Shown: in pieces, positions 9,474-18,570 of the stretch | Layout: each line of letters begins with the position of its first letter | How positions within the stretch are numbered: the first letter of the stretch is position 1 | Origin: Bacillota bacterium | GTDB taxonomy: Bacteria; Bacillota; Clostridia; Peptostreptococcales; Acidaminobacteraceae | Length of the DNA stretch: 58,014 bases | Direction of reading: 5' to 3' | Assembly: GCA_030529225.1 (NCBI GenBank) | Contig: JAUMXH010000003.1 | Coordinates: 66,891 to 124,904 of the forward strand | Made by a program: the position numbers and the translations under genes | Notes under the pieces: model-generated | The model's database searches: none | Seen by the model: the letters and a program-made list of their open reading frames with translations, nothing else | What the model was told of the DNA's origin: nothing

Positions 9474-10302
9474 AATTAAAACGGCGCTGATCATCCTGCT
9501 CTTAGGTTGCAACCTGGTCCTTCTCTTCGTCTATTTTGAGAGCGAGCGGGGAAGGCGGGATTCCAAGGCTTCCGAGAAGGTTCTGCTCGAGGAAATCACC
9601 CAAAAACTCGAGCGGCAGGGCGTCAGTCTGGAAAACATAGAGGTGCCGAAAAAAGACGAGCTCCACGTCCTGAAGATTTCCGACCGGAAGCTCGACTTTG
9701 ACGAGGAGAAGAAGAAGTTTGAGCAGCTCGGCCTGCGCTCGTCCAAGGAGGACCTGCACGATTTGTACCTCTATTCGTACAACGCGGACTCTTCGTTCGA
9801 CATCCTCTACTACGGCAGCAACGAGGCGATTCCGGAATCCACTTACGAGGAGGCTCTGCAGACGGCGGAGCGCTTTGCCGGGGTCGGAATCGAGCACGGG
9901 GAGTTCAAATACTCGAATCACCAAAAGCTGACCGACGGGAGCTACGAATTTTATTTTGAGCAAAGTTTTAACAATATTAGGATTCTGGACGGGTATATGA
10001 TAGTTAGGGTGAAAGGGGACAAGGTTTTGAGCCTGAGTCAAAAGGCGCTCAACCTGTCGGAGGACAAGACGCGGGTGCAGAAGCTGATTCCGTATTCGCT
10101 GGCCCTCTATCGCCTCTACGCTTCGATCGAGGAGAAGGATGAGAAGACCAGGATTGTTGAAATGAACCTGGTCCAGGAGCTGATCAAGAACGCGGGCGAG
10201 GAGAATCTGGTCTCGGGGGAACCCTTCGTCTATTATAGGTTTGTAAGTGATAACGGAGAAAAATATTTCATCGATGCGATGCAGAATGAGGACCTTCCGT
10301 AG
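9460..10302 (+). CDS. walI: WalI (YycI) regulator of WalK
   Basis: A 280-residue protein with a short cytoplasmic start, one membrane helix (about residues 5-25) and an extracytoplasmic YycI-like domain. It overlaps walH by 14 bases, which suggests translational coupling, and ends the operon. Family members act with YycH on WalK. The usual fifth gene, the metallo-beta-lactamase walJ, is not in the window. Confidence 0.8.
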   Translation: MNWARIKTALIILLLGCNLVLLFVYFESERGRRDSKASEKVLLEEITQKLERQGVSLENIEVPKKDELHVLKISDRKLDFDEEKKKFEQLGLRSSKEDLHDLYLYSYNADSSFDILYYGSNEAIPESTYEEALQTAERFAGVGIEHGEFKYSNHQKLTDGSYEFYFEQSFNNIRILDGYMIVRVKGDKVLSLSQKALNLSEDKTRVQKLIPYSLALYRLYASIEEKDEKTRIVEMNLVQELIKNAGEENLVSGEPFVYYRFVSDNGEKYFIDAMQNEDLP

Positions 10303-10337
10303 GGGTGAAAAATCTTGACGGAGAGGCGATAAATAGC

Positions 10338-10367
10338 TTGGCAACCCCGGCAATTTTGTGTTATTAT
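10338..10367 (+). promoter_or_regulatory. promoter for the nitroreductase gene
   Basis: TTGGCA (10338-10343), 18 bases, TATTAT (10362-10367). Transcription would start near 10374, downstream of an in-frame ATG at 10366. This rules that ATG out and supports the start at 10396. Confidence 0.6.
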
Positions 10368-10395
10368 GAGTAATGATTATGAGGAGGTAAGTATT

Positions 10396-11280
10396 ATGAT
10401 GGCGAGGAAAGTTGTTGAAAAAAGAAAGTCTGTCAGAGAGTTTTCGAACAAGGCGTTCAGCGCTGCCGACAAGGCTTTTATCAAGAAAAGTTTGGACGAG
10501 ATGCCTAATTTGGGAGAAGCGGGATCCGTCGCTTACGAATTTTACGAGGACGGCGCCGAGTTTATCCAAAAGGCGCAGGGCCTTATAGGTTACAACGGAG
10601 TGATGATCGAAGCTCCGCACTATGTGGTTTTCACTGCAAAGAATGGCCTTGATAACATCAAGACGGCAGGATTTGCCAGCGAGTGGCTCGTGCTTTTGAT
10701 GGCCGAGCGCGAAATCGGTTCTTGCCAGGTGAGCACCGACGGAAACGAAGAAAAATTGGCTGAAAAGCTCGGCATCCAAGAGGGATTCCTTCCTGTCTGC
10801 GTGCTTGCGGTCGGATACCCTAAAAAAGAGTCGTTCCTGGCGTCTATCTTCGGCACCAGCAAACAGACTGCGAGACAGAGCGTCGAGCAGGAGCAGAAGT
10901 CACAGCTCGGTGACAGGGTCAGCGCAGCGGACTTCGTTTATGTGAACGAGTTCGGCAACAAGGCGAACCTGATGGACGACAACGAAGACATTCCGTTCAT
11001 GCAGGCGTTCTACTATATGAGACTCGCACCGTCTGTCCTAAACAGACAGCCGTGGAAGTTTGTCATCTCGGGTGACAAGGTCGTCTTGCTGATCGACAAG
11101 GGCGGCGAAGAGATCAAGGGCCACACGGCGTATTTGGAAGCGGGTATCGCAATGTTCTACTTCGGCGTAGCGATGGACGGCGAAGGCTATCACGGAACTT
11201 GGGTCCTCGATGAGAACATCGACAGACTCGGCGCACCGGATCAATACATCGTTGCGGGAACTTACGTTCCGAGAGTGTAA
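10396..11280 (+). CDS. TM1586-type nitroreductase family protein
   Basis: A 294-residue protein of the nitroreductase superfamily in its internally duplicated TM1586-like form. The first half starts with the FMN-binding pattern EKRKSVREFS. The second half has APSVLNRQPWKF, the counterpart of the APSxxNxQPW flavin motif. It probably binds FMN and reduces an unknown substrate with NAD(P)H. The start is chosen from GAGGAGG eight bases upstream and from the promoter, which overlaps the earlier ATG. A second ATG follows immediately at 10399. Confidence 0.8.
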   Translation: MMARKVVEKRKSVREFSNKAFSAADKAFIKKSLDEMPNLGEAGSVAYEFYEDGAEFIQKAQGLIGYNGVMIEAPHYVVFTAKNGLDNIKTAGFASEWLVLLMAEREIGSCQVSTDGNEEKLAEKLGIQEGFLPVCVLAVGYPKKESFLASIFGTSKQTARQSVEQEQKSQLGDRVSAADFVYVNEFGNKANLMDDNEDIPFMQAFYYMRLAPSVLNRQPWKFVISGDKVVLLIDKGGEEIKGHTAYLEAGIAMFYFGVAMDGEGYHGTWVLDENIDRLGAPDQYIVAGTYVPRV

Positions 11281-11315
11281 CAAGCAAAGACCGATACTAA
11301 AGGGTGGATAGTTGT

Positions 11316-12857
11316 ATGAAAAAAACCGGGAAACAGTTGCTTTTCGGCATTCTGTTTTTGTTCTTAGCTCTTGTGACAACATCATGTGGTGACGCTTCAG
11401 AAAAGGGTGCGGATGCAAAGGCGGAGCTGCAGGCGGTTTACAGCCGAAACTACGAAGCGTTGCGAAGCAAAGTTCATGAAACCGCGCTCGAGATGTTGGA
11501 GGCCTACCAAAAAAAGAGGGGCTTTGGAGATCGGGACTCGAGTTTTTATGCCTTGCAGAAGGCGAAGCTCTACGCCGATGAAAGCCTGAACGAGGAGACG
11601 GCCGTTGACGCGATCTACAAGAGCGAACTCATCGTGGATCTGCCCGAAGGAATCGATAGAAAAGACTTAAAAGACGCCAATTCCGAGGGAGATGACATGG
11701 TTTACAGGGTCATCTCCATGGATGGCGAAAAGACGGATAAGTACGTCAAGTCGAGTCACGTCTTCAAGGACCGATTCGACTTCATCTACTATCCGGAAGA
11801 GGGCGTATCTTACGAGCCGTTTCCGAAGAAGGAGTATGCGAGCAACCCGCCTATTAAGGTCAGAGGTGTTTACGTGACCGCCTCTTCGGCGATGAACGGG
11901 GCGGGAAACCTCGATTATTTGATTGAGCTCGCGAGAACGACCGACATCAATACCTTCGTCATCGACGTCAAGGATGACAACGGAAGGCTGCTCTTCACGA
12001 GCAAGGCCGCTGAAAAGTACATGCCTCAGATGAATGAAACGGCGGCGATCAAAGACATAGAAGCCTTCATCAAGAGGCTTAAAGATGAAAACATCTACCT
12101 GATTGCGAGAATTGTGACCTTCAAGAGTCCGGAGTACGCGAAGGCCTACCCTGAAAAGGCGATTGTTTACAAGTCGTCAAGGGAGGTCTACATGAGCGGA
12201 GACGGGCTGAAGTGGGCGAGCCCGTACGACAGAGACCTTTGGGAATACAACATCATGATTGCCGAAGAGGCGGCGGAGCTGGGATTCAATGAAATCCAGT
12301 TCGACTATGTGAGATTCCCGGACGTGACGGCCGCGACCAACGAAAATCTGGATTTCCAAAACCATAAAAACGAGAGCAAGACCGTCGCGATTCACGGCTT
12401 CCTGGAAGAGGCTTACAAGCGCCTTTCCGCGAAGGAGGTCTATGTGACTGCGGACTTCTTCGGCTACGTTGCGACCGCACTGAACGACCAGTTCATCGGC
12501 CAGCATTGGGAGTCGGTCTGCAATGTGGTGGACTACTCGGCACCGATGGTTTACCCGTCGCACTACGGTCCCGGCAACTTCGGCCTTGCGGTGCCGGATG
12601 CGCGCCCGTACGAGTGTATCGACGGGGCGATGAAGGACGCGATCGACAGGAACAAGAACTTATACACTCCTGCCAAGCTCAGACCTTGGATTCAGGATTT
12701 TACGGCGCCGTGGATTCCGGGCTACATTCCGTACGGAAAGGCTGAGGTCATGGCCCAGATACAGGCGTTAAAAGACAACGGCATCGACGAGTACATGCTC
12801 TGGAATGCCGGCAACAAATACACGGCGGAAGCCTTGCACAACGACGAACGGGAGTAG
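11316..12857 (+). CDS. lipoprotein with DUF4015 putative glycosidase domain
   Basis: A 513-residue exported protein. The signal peptide ends in a lipobox with C24 (LVTTSC). Residues from about 185 to the end match the DUF4015 putative glycosyl hydrolase family, a TIM-barrel: KVRGVYVTA, FVIDVKDDNG, LIARIVTFKSP and FDYVRFPD are typical core strands carrying acidic residues at strand ends. It probably acts on wall or surface glycans, but the substrate is unknown. The ATG at 11316 follows AAGGGTGG by eight bases; a GTG four codons earlier lies on that site and is rejected. Confidence 0.8.
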   Translation: MKKTGKQLLFGILFLFLALVTTSCGDASEKGADAKAELQAVYSRNYEALRSKVHETALEMLEAYQKKRGFGDRDSSFYALQKAKLYADESLNEETAVDAIYKSELIVDLPEGIDRKDLKDANSEGDDMVYRVISMDGEKTDKYVKSSHVFKDRFDFIYYPEEGVSYEPFPKKEYASNPPIKVRGVYVTASSAMNGAGNLDYLIELARTTDINTFVIDVKDDNGRLLFTSKAAEKYMPQMNETAAIKDIEAFIKRLKDENIYLIARIVTFKSPEYAKAYPEKAIVYKSSREVYMSGDGLKWASPYDRDLWEYNIMIAEEAAELGFNEIQFDYVRFPDVTAATNENLDFQNHKNESKTVAIHGFLEEAYKRLSAKEVYVTADFFGYVATALNDQFIGQHWESVCNVVDYSAPMVYPSHYGPGNFGLAVPDARPYECIDGAMKDAIDRNKNLYTPAKLRPWIQDFTAPWIPGYIPYGKAEVMAQIQALKDNGIDEYMLWNAGNKYTAEALHNDERE

Positions 12858-12860
12858 GGA

Positions 12861-13502
12861 TTGAGAAGAAGACGAAAACCGGGTTCCTTGGAAAAATACC
12901 TGGAGTACAAAGATTATATCATTGCAGGCGAGACCTGCGAAGAAATTCTGAAGGAGATACAGGACTTTACCCGAGGAAGGGAACTGGAGATTGAACTGGG
13001 GTCCGGCTGTTCGGGTTTTCTGATAGAACACGCGAGCGAGCATCCCGACAAGACCTATCTGGCGATCGAGTACAAGGAAGAACTCCTCTTGAAGGCGGTC
13101 ATAAATGCCGAGGGGAGGGAACTGAAGAACATCCGCTTCCTGCGTCACAGGATTGAAAAGTTGGAGCCCGTCTTTGATCAAATTCGCGCGGGCAAGCTCT
13201 ATCTGAACTTCTCAGACCCGTGGCCGAAGGCCCGTCACACCAAGAGAAGGCTGACGCACCGCAACTATTTGGAGCTCTACAAAAAGATTTTGAAGGACGG
13301 CGGCATCATCGAGTTCAAGACCGATGATACCCCCCTCTTCGAGTTCAGCTTGGAGGAGTTTGAAGAGGCGAAGTTTGACAGGCTCGAGCTTTCCGGAGAC
13401 TTGCATGGTGAAAAGGAGCAGGTTATCATGACCGAGTACGAAAAGAAGTACTTGGAGCAGGGCAGAAAAATAAAGTACGTAAAAGTTTCTTACACGAAGT
13501 AG
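12861..13502 (+). CDS. trmB: tRNA (guanine-N7-)-methyltransferase
   Basis: A 213-residue enzyme that methylates G46 of tRNA using S-adenosylmethionine. The SAM motif LEIELGSGCSGFLI and the signature FSDPWPKARHTKRRL are clear TrmB features. The TTG start lies three bases after the preceding stop, so the two genes are tightly linked. Confidence 0.93.
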   Translation: MRRRRKPGSLEKYLEYKDYIIAGETCEEILKEIQDFTRGRELEIELGSGCSGFLIEHASEHPDKTYLAIEYKEELLLKAVINAEGRELKNIRFLRHRIEKLEPVFDQIRAGKLYLNFSDPWPKARHTKRRLTHRNYLELYKKILKDGGIIEFKTDDTPLFEFSLEEFEEAKFDRLELSGDLHGEKEQVIMTEYEKKYLEQGRKIKYVKVSYTK

Positions 13503-13515
13503 CAAAGGAATCGTT

Positions 13516-15078
13516 TTGAAAAAAAGACTGGTCAAACAACTCGTCAGAGTCATCGTTTTTTTGAGTTTAATGGTGCTCGTGTCTTCCGGCTTCGAGATCT
13601 ATGAGAAATTGATGAAGACGGAGCCGATTCCCTACATTCTGGGGCACTTTGCCTTTGCCGCAAAGGTCCTTTTTTTCGCCTATCTTGGGCTGATCGGGCT
13701 CTCCATCTTCCTGTATAACGACAATCCGTCCTCGACCATTGCCTGGATCCTGGTGTTCTTCGCCTCGCCGTTCTGGGGCTTTGTCGCCTACCTGATTTTC
13801 GGCCGCTCCTTCAATATCAATATGGGTAAGAGAAGGAAGATCCGAAAGGCGCTTCGGGAGGTCGGCTGGATCAAGGACGAGCTCGTCCTGCCTCGGCATT
13901 TTGAACACGAGAAACTCGCGAGGATGATTTACAGCAGTTCGGGCGCGACCCTTTCGGTTTACAATAACACCAAGCTCTACCTGGACGGGGAAAACCAGTT
14001 TCGGGATGTCATGGAGGACATCAGGAAGGCCAAGAAATCCATCGATGTCGAGTATTACATCATAAAGAACGACGCGACCGGGCGGGAATTTACCGATTGC
14101 CTCTGCGAGCGGGCGAGGGAGGGCATCGAGGTCAACCTGATTTACGACGATGTGGGTTCCTACAATATGGATGACGAGATCCTGGACGAATTCAAGGCGG
14201 CGGGTGTGAATGTGGAGAGTTTTCTGCCCCTGCGCCTACCCAGACTGACCGAATCCCTGAATTACCGAAATCACAGAAAAATCATCATCATAGACGGCGA
14301 GCTCGCCTATATCGGCGGCATGAACATCGGGGACGAGTATCGGAGTTTGAACTCGCACTTCAACTTTTGGAGGGATTCTCATTTAAGAATCGAGGGAGAC
14401 GCCGTTTCCGCCATTCAGAGGTGTTTTGTGCAGGACTGGCTCTTCGCGACCTCCAATTCTTCGCGCAGCGACAAGGAGTACATCCGGAGCAAGTTGAACC
14501 AACCCAGGGCGAGGGCGGAATCTCTATCCCTTCAACCCATGCAGATTGTGTCTTCGGGACCCGATACCAGGTGGCAGTCCATCCGCCAGGCTTACTTTCA
14601 GATGATTTGCTCGGCGAAGAAGTCGATTACGATCACCACCCCGTATTTGGTGCCGGACGAAGCGATTTTGTCGGCGCTGAACACTGCGGCGCTCTCGGGC
14701 ATCGAAGTCAACATCGTGGTTCCGAAGATGGCCGATCACTTCTTTGTGTACTGGTCGACCCGCTCAAATTTCGGGTCTCTGCTCGATGCGGGCGTCAACA
14801 TCTATGAGTACGAGAAGGGCTTTATGCACTCCAAGGGCATCGTCGTGGACGGCAGCCTTTCTTCGATCGGCACCGCCAACTTTGATATTCGAAGCTTGAA
14901 GATCAACTTTGAAATCAACGCCTTTATCTACGATGAAGGCCTTTCAAGAGAAATACAGGATTCCTTCGATGAGGACATCCGTCACTCGACGAAGGTGGAA
15001 CGAAAGACTTACCAAAAACGCCCCATTTGGATCAAGTTCCTGGAAGCGGTGGGACGCATGGTCTCGCCGCTGCAATAG
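13516..15078 (+). CDS. cls: cardiolipin synthase
   Basis: A 520-residue membrane enzyme. Two N-terminal membrane helices precede two phospholipase D domains with HxK(x4)D motifs, HRKIIIID and HSKGIVVD, both complete. It condenses two phosphatidylglycerol molecules to cardiolipin and glycerol at the membrane. It starts with TTG, 13 bases after trmB, and shares a run with lspA, another membrane-envelope gene. Confidence 0.92.
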   Translation: MKKRLVKQLVRVIVFLSLMVLVSSGFEIYEKLMKTEPIPYILGHFAFAAKVLFFAYLGLIGLSIFLYNDNPSSTIAWILVFFASPFWGFVAYLIFGRSFNINMGKRRKIRKALREVGWIKDELVLPRHFEHEKLARMIYSSSGATLSVYNNTKLYLDGENQFRDVMEDIRKAKKSIDVEYYIIKNDATGREFTDCLCERAREGIEVNLIYDDVGSYNMDDEILDEFKAAGVNVESFLPLRLPRLTESLNYRNHRKIIIIDGELAYIGGMNIGDEYRSLNSHFNFWRDSHLRIEGDAVSAIQRCFVQDWLFATSNSSRSDKEYIRSKLNQPRARAESLSLQPMQIVSSGPDTRWQSIRQAYFQMICSAKKSITITTPYLVPDEAILSALNTAALSGIEVNIVVPKMADHFFVYWSTRSNFGSLLDAGVNIYEYEKGFMHSKGIVVDGSLSSIGTANFDIRSLKINFEINAFIYDEGLSREIQDSFDEDIRHSTKVERKTYQKRPIWIKFLEAVGRMVSPLQ

Positions 15079-15106
15079 GCGCGGGGAAATGGAAAGAGGA
15101 GACAGA

Positions 15107-15571
15107 ATGATTTACGCACTCGTGGTACTGGCCCTGGCGGCCTTGGACCAGCTCAGCAAGATCCTGGTGCTCAGCAAGCTGAAACCGATCGGAAGCTATC
15201 CGATCATACAGGACGTGTTTCACTTCACCTACGCGGAAAATACCGGGGCGGCCTTCAGCATCTTTCAGGACAGAAAGTACTTTGTGATGGTGATTACGAC
15301 GATCGCCCTGGCGGCCATCTTCTTTCACCTGGTACAGATGGTCAGGGAATCTTCCAAACTGACCCTTTATGTCGCCTCCCTCACCTTGATTTTGGCCGGG
15401 GGAATCGGCAATCTGATCGACCGCTTCCGCCTGGGTTACGTGGTCGACTTCATCGATTTTAGAATCGTAAAATTTGCGATTTTTAACGTCGCGGACATCT
15501 TCATCGTCCTCGGTGTCTTCCTGATTTTTGTGGATTTGATTTTATCGGGAAAACGCGTGTTCAAGAAGTAA
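15107..15571 (+). CDS. lspA: lipoprotein signal peptidase (signal peptidase II)
   Basis: A 154-residue membrane aspartyl protease with four predicted membrane helices. The family motifs are visible: NTGAAFS, GGIGNLIDR, and the catalytic aspartates in VVDFIDF and NVADIFI. It removes signal peptides from prolipoproteins, of which the window encodes at least six. An in-frame opening 66 codons upstream lies inside cls and gives unrelated sequence. The ATG at 15107, preceded by AGAGGAGA, is the natural start. Confidence 0.93.
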   Translation: MIYALVVLALAALDQLSKILVLSKLKPIGSYPIIQDVFHFTYAENTGAAFSIFQDRKYFVMVITTIALAAIFFHLVQMVRESSKLTLYVASLTLILAGGIGNLIDRFRLGYVVDFIDFRIVKFAIFNVADIFIVLGVFLIFVDLILSGKRVFKK

Positions 15572-15615
15572 GCGAGGCTACCGGAGCGGGGAAGAAAAAA
15601 ATACAAAAATATTTC

Positions 15616-15644
15616 TTGAAAAATAAGGTATAATTTGGTAGAAT
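15616..15644 (+). promoter_or_regulatory. promoter for rpmB
   Basis: TTGAAA (15616-15621), 17 bases, TAGAAT (15639-15644). A second -10-like TATAAT lies inside the spacer at 15629-15634 but has no matching -35. Confidence 0.6.
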
Positions 15645-15686
15645 TGCTTGTATGTAATTTTTGAGTAGACAAAAGGAGGTGAGGGC

Positions 15687-15872
15687 ATGGCTAAAGTATG
15701 TTGCGTATGTAACAAGGGTACGATCTCAGGGCACAATGTATCACACGCATTGAACCACACTAAGAGAACTTGGAAACCAAACATCAGAAGAGTGAAAGCG
15801 ACCGTAAACGGCATTTCAAAGAGAATCGATGTTTGTGCCAGATGCCTTCGTTCAGGTAAGGTTGAACGATAA
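15687..15872 (+). CDS. rpmB: ribosomal protein bL28
   Basis: A 61-residue large-subunit protein. It carries two cysteine pairs (CCVC near residues 5-8 and CARC near 51-54) that would bind zinc, so it is the zinc-containing form. A strong AAAGGAGGTGAGG ribosome binding site and its own promoter and terminator make it a single-gene unit, as is usual for rpmB in Firmicutes. Confidence 0.95.
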   Translation: MAKVCCVCNKGTISGHNVSHALNHTKRTWKPNIRRVKATVNGISKRIDVCARCLRSGKVER

Positions 15873-15917
15873 GAACAGGGTCTGACGATATCTTAATTGT
15901 ATGATAAACATTATGGG

Positions 15918-15952
15918 GGGCTATCTTTTTTAAAAATAGTCCTTTTATTTTT
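15918..15952 (+). terminator. intrinsic terminator after rpmB
   Basis: GGGCTAT (15918-15924) pairs with ATAGTCC (15936-15942, one G-U pair) and is followed by TTTTATTTTT. It lies inside the upstream extension of the nudix reading frame, which argues that translation of that gene starts later. Confidence 0.65.
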
Positions 15953-16016
15953 GCTCTTTTTTTTTCCCGCTTTTTGGGTTATACTTACTTATAAAAAGTC
16001 AGATAGGAGTTTATCA

Positions 16017-16439
16017 TTGAAAAAAGTCGAAAGTGCCGGCGGCGTAGTTTTTTATAAAAATGCAATCCTGCTTTTAAAAAAGAAAAACGGGTTTTGGGTG
16101 CTTCCCAAGGGACATGTGGAGTTCGGGGAGACCAAAATGGAGGCGGCCCTGCGCGAAGTGCGCGAAGAGGGCGGTGTCGTGGGCACGATTTTGGAGTACA
16201 TCGATTATATCGAGTACGAGTTTACCGACTTTCGCAACGATAACGAATTCATCCATAAAAAAGTTTGGTGGTTCATCATGCACGCCAACTCGCCGGAACG
16301 AAATCCTCAGCTCGAAGAGGGCTTTGTAGAGGCATCCTATGTTCCGATCGAAGAAGCTGTCGGTTTTGCAAAGCACGAAGACGAGCGAAAAATCATAAAG
16401 AAAGCAATTCAGATTTATAAAAACAAGTATGGAGAATAG
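16017..16439 (+). CDS. Nudix hydrolase
   Basis: A protein of 140 residues built around one Nudix box (GHVEFGETKMEAALREVREE, near residues 37-56). It hydrolyses a nucleoside diphosphate linked to some group X; the substrate is not predictable, though the KxGGxVxxK-like start resembles Ap4A/diadenosine-type Nudix proteins. I chose the TTG at 16017, seven bases after TAGGAG. The open frame continues 40 codons further up with a very hydrophobic stretch, but that part overlaps the rpmB terminator and has no good ribosome binding site. Confidence 0.82.
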   Translation: MKKVESAGGVVFYKNAILLLKKKNGFWVLPKGHVEFGETKMEAALREVREEGGVVGTILEYIDYIEYEFTDFRNDNEFIHKKVWWFIMHANSPERNPQLEEGFVEASYVPIEEAVGFAKHEDERKIIKKAIQIYKNKYGE

Positions 16440-16441
16440 CG

Positions 16442-17362
16442 TTGAGTTATTCAAAGGAAATCAAGAACGGTGTCATCAGGCACATTTCCAGGTATTCCAA
16501 GCGAATCGAGAGGCTCGTCTGCGGCGTCATCCAGAGTGCCTGTGTGCTGAAAACGGACGCAGCCGGAGAAAGATTCCTCTCCTTTTCGAGTGAAAATGCC
16601 AATTTGATCAAGTTGCTCAAGGTGTATTCGGAAAACCTGCGGGGCTATCCCGGTACCTGCAGTCTGGAAAAGGCTTCCAAGGGAAAAAAAGGGCTCAGGT
16701 ACTACTTGCGTTTTAGCGAGCCTCTAAGCTTCCTGAACCTTCATAAGATCTCCTGTTCCGGAGAGCAGATCTCGCTCGAGATACCGGAACTCATCAATCA
16801 TAAAATGCAGCGAAAAAAAGACTATATCGCAGGTTTTTTCCTGGGCTCGGGTTCCATTTCCGATCCGAGCAAGTCCTACCATGTGGAGTTTCTTTGTCGT
16901 GCCGAACACCAGGCGGAAGCCCTGGCATCGCTCCTCGGCGAGCTCGGCATTCGCGCGAAATATCTCAACCGAAGCTCCTTTTGGGTAGTTTACATTAAAG
17001 ATAGTGCCATAATTGCCGATTTATTAAGTACCATGGGAGCTGATTCGGAACGCTTCAAGTTTGAAGACGCCAAAATTATAAAGGAGATTCGCAACAGGGT
17101 GAATCGTCAGGTCAATCGGGACGCCGCAAACATGGTGAAAATCGCCGACGTTTCGGGCCGCCAAGTGGAAGCAATCAAATTGATAGAACGTAAAATGGGT
17201 TTGGATAAATTGAGTAGTAAGTTGAGAGAAGCCGCAGAAATTAGAATAAAGAACCCCGATTTGGGATTGGAAGAGCTGGGGAAGATGCTCGATCCGCCAT
17301 TGGGTAAGTCGGGGATGAATCATAGACTGAAAAAGATTGAGAAGATTGCTGACGGTCTATAA
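16442..17362 (+). CDS. whiA: WhiA DNA-binding regulator
   Basis: A protein of 306 residues of the WhiA family, with an N-terminal LAGLIDADG-like region (KDYIAGFFLGSGSISDP) and a C-terminal helix-turn-helix (ISDVSGRQ-like and LGKSGMNHRLKKIEKIA segments). In Firmicutes WhiA influences division and chromosome segregation. It normally follows rapZ and yvcK; here it directly follows a Nudix gene (TTG start two bases after its stop), so the usual cluster is broken up or lies elsewhere. Confidence 0.9.
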   Translation: MSYSKEIKNGVIRHISRYSKRIERLVCGVIQSACVLKTDAAGERFLSFSSENANLIKLLKVYSENLRGYPGTCSLEKASKGKKGLRYYLRFSEPLSFLNLHKISCSGEQISLEIPELINHKMQRKKDYIAGFFLGSGSISDPSKSYHVEFLCRAEHQAEALASLLGELGIRAKYLNRSSFWVVYIKDSAIIADLLSTMGADSERFKFEDAKIIKEIRNRVNRQVNRDAANMVKIADVSGRQVEAIKLIERKMGLDKLSSKLREAAEIRIKNPDLGLEELGKMLDPPLGKSGMNHRLKKIEKIADGL

Positions 17363-17390
17363 ACCTGGTACTAATGGATGAGGACAGGAA

Positions 17391-18551
17391 ATGATAAAAA
17401 TCGATAAAGAAAATTTAAAATTAGGCATGGAAGTCGCTGTCGATATTTATGATAACAACGGGAACATCCTGATTTCAAAACATACAAAATTGAATGAATT
17501 TCACCTGAAGAAATTGTCCGCTTTCGTTGCCCTGAAGTATGTCTACATCATTTCCGGGGCTCGAACGCAAACGAGTGCAACGAGTGCCGGCGAGGAAGCT
17601 GCCGCTTCGGATGCGCCGAGCGGGACGGAGGAGCGCGATGCTCCCGGCTTTTCGGAGATTCCGGTCGAGCAGATTCGTTCTGCGGTCTTTAAAAAGATTA
17701 AAAGCAATCTCGACAGTTTTTCCGAGCAATCCGCATCCAACTTCTCGATCCTCTTTCAGGTCGTCGAGCAAATCATAGAAAAAATCCTATCGTTTGACAG
17801 TCTGGTCTACGAGATCAATCGCATGCAGTCTTCCGATGACTACCTATACAATCACAGCATCAACACGACCATCCTGTCGATTCTGATCGGCATCTCGATG
17901 GGCTTTAAGAGCAACGATTTGTACTCTCTGGGCAAGGGAGCCTTCTTTTCCGACATCGGAAAATTGCAGATTGACCCCTTGCTTTTGCTGAAGCCCGGCG
18001 AATTGACCGCGGACGAGTTCGAGCAGGTCAAAAAATACCCCGAGTACGGCTACCGCTTTATGAAGCATTTTCCGGAGATGGACGAGAACGCCCTGGACTG
18101 CATCCTGCATGCGAGGGAGAAGTATGACGGGACCGGCTACCCGCACGGCCTGAAGAACGACGAAATCAGTATCTTTGCGAAAATCGTGGGGCTGGCTTCC
18201 TACTTCGATGCCCTCTGCAACGATCGACACCACAAGAGCGCCCTCTCCCCGTACAAGGCGATGAGCAAGGCCTTTGACGAGGTCAACACCCATTTTGATG
18301 CCGACCTCCTGAAGAAGACGGTCAAAATCCTGGGTTACTACGATGTGGGGATGTTTGTGGAGCTCCAGTCTTCGGACCTCGCAAAAATCGTGCGCTGCGC
18401 CAGACACAAGCCCCTTCTTAAAATCATTCAAACCTCTATTGTGAACAACTCCTCACACACCTACGAAATCGATATGGCGAAGAACCCGTCGGTCAAGATC
18501 AAGGACGTCCTCGTCAAATCGGAGTACGACAGACTGCAGAACTACATTTAA
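17391..18551 (+). CDS. degenerate HD-GYP domain protein
   Basis: A 386-residue cytosolic protein. Residues 1-55 resemble the DUF3391-like N-terminus of many HD-GYP proteins, an Ala/Ser/Glu-rich linker follows, and residues about 110-360 form the HD-GYP fold. DGTGYP (246-251) is kept. The metal ligands are largely lost: the HD dyad reads S187-D188 in FFSDIGK, the paired histidines before DGTGYP read A241-R242, and the later AD of ADxxDAL reads AS. H155 remains. A c-di-GMP phosphodiesterase activity is therefore doubtful, and a binding or scaffold role is more likely. That is inference from the missing residues. Confidence 0.8.
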   Translation: MIKIDKENLKLGMEVAVDIYDNNGNILISKHTKLNEFHLKKLSAFVALKYVYIISGARTQTSATSAGEEAAASDAPSGTEERDAPGFSEIPVEQIRSAVFKKIKSNLDSFSEQSASNFSILFQVVEQIIEKILSFDSLVYEINRMQSSDDYLYNHSINTTILSILIGISMGFKSNDLYSLGKGAFFSDIGKLQIDPLLLLKPGELTADEFEQVKKYPEYGYRFMKHFPEMDENALDCILHAREKYDGTGYPHGLKNDEISIFAKIVGLASYFDALCNDRHHKSALSPYKAMSKAFDEVNTHFDADLLKKTVKILGYYDVGMFVELQSSDLAKIVRCARHKPLLKIIQTSIVNNSSHTYEIDMAKNPSVKIKDVLVKSEYDRLQNYI

Positions 18552-18570
18552 GAGACCCGGGAGGAAACCG

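Noticed and set aside
14909..15106. 66-codon upstream extension of lspA
   Set aside because: It is out-of-frame cls sequence; signal peptidase II starts with its first membrane helix at 15107.
15897..16016. Hydrophobic N-terminal extension of the Nudix protein
   Set aside because: It would look like a membrane anchor, but it crosses the rpmB terminator and lacks a ribosome binding site, while the TTG at 16017 has TAGGAG at good spacing.
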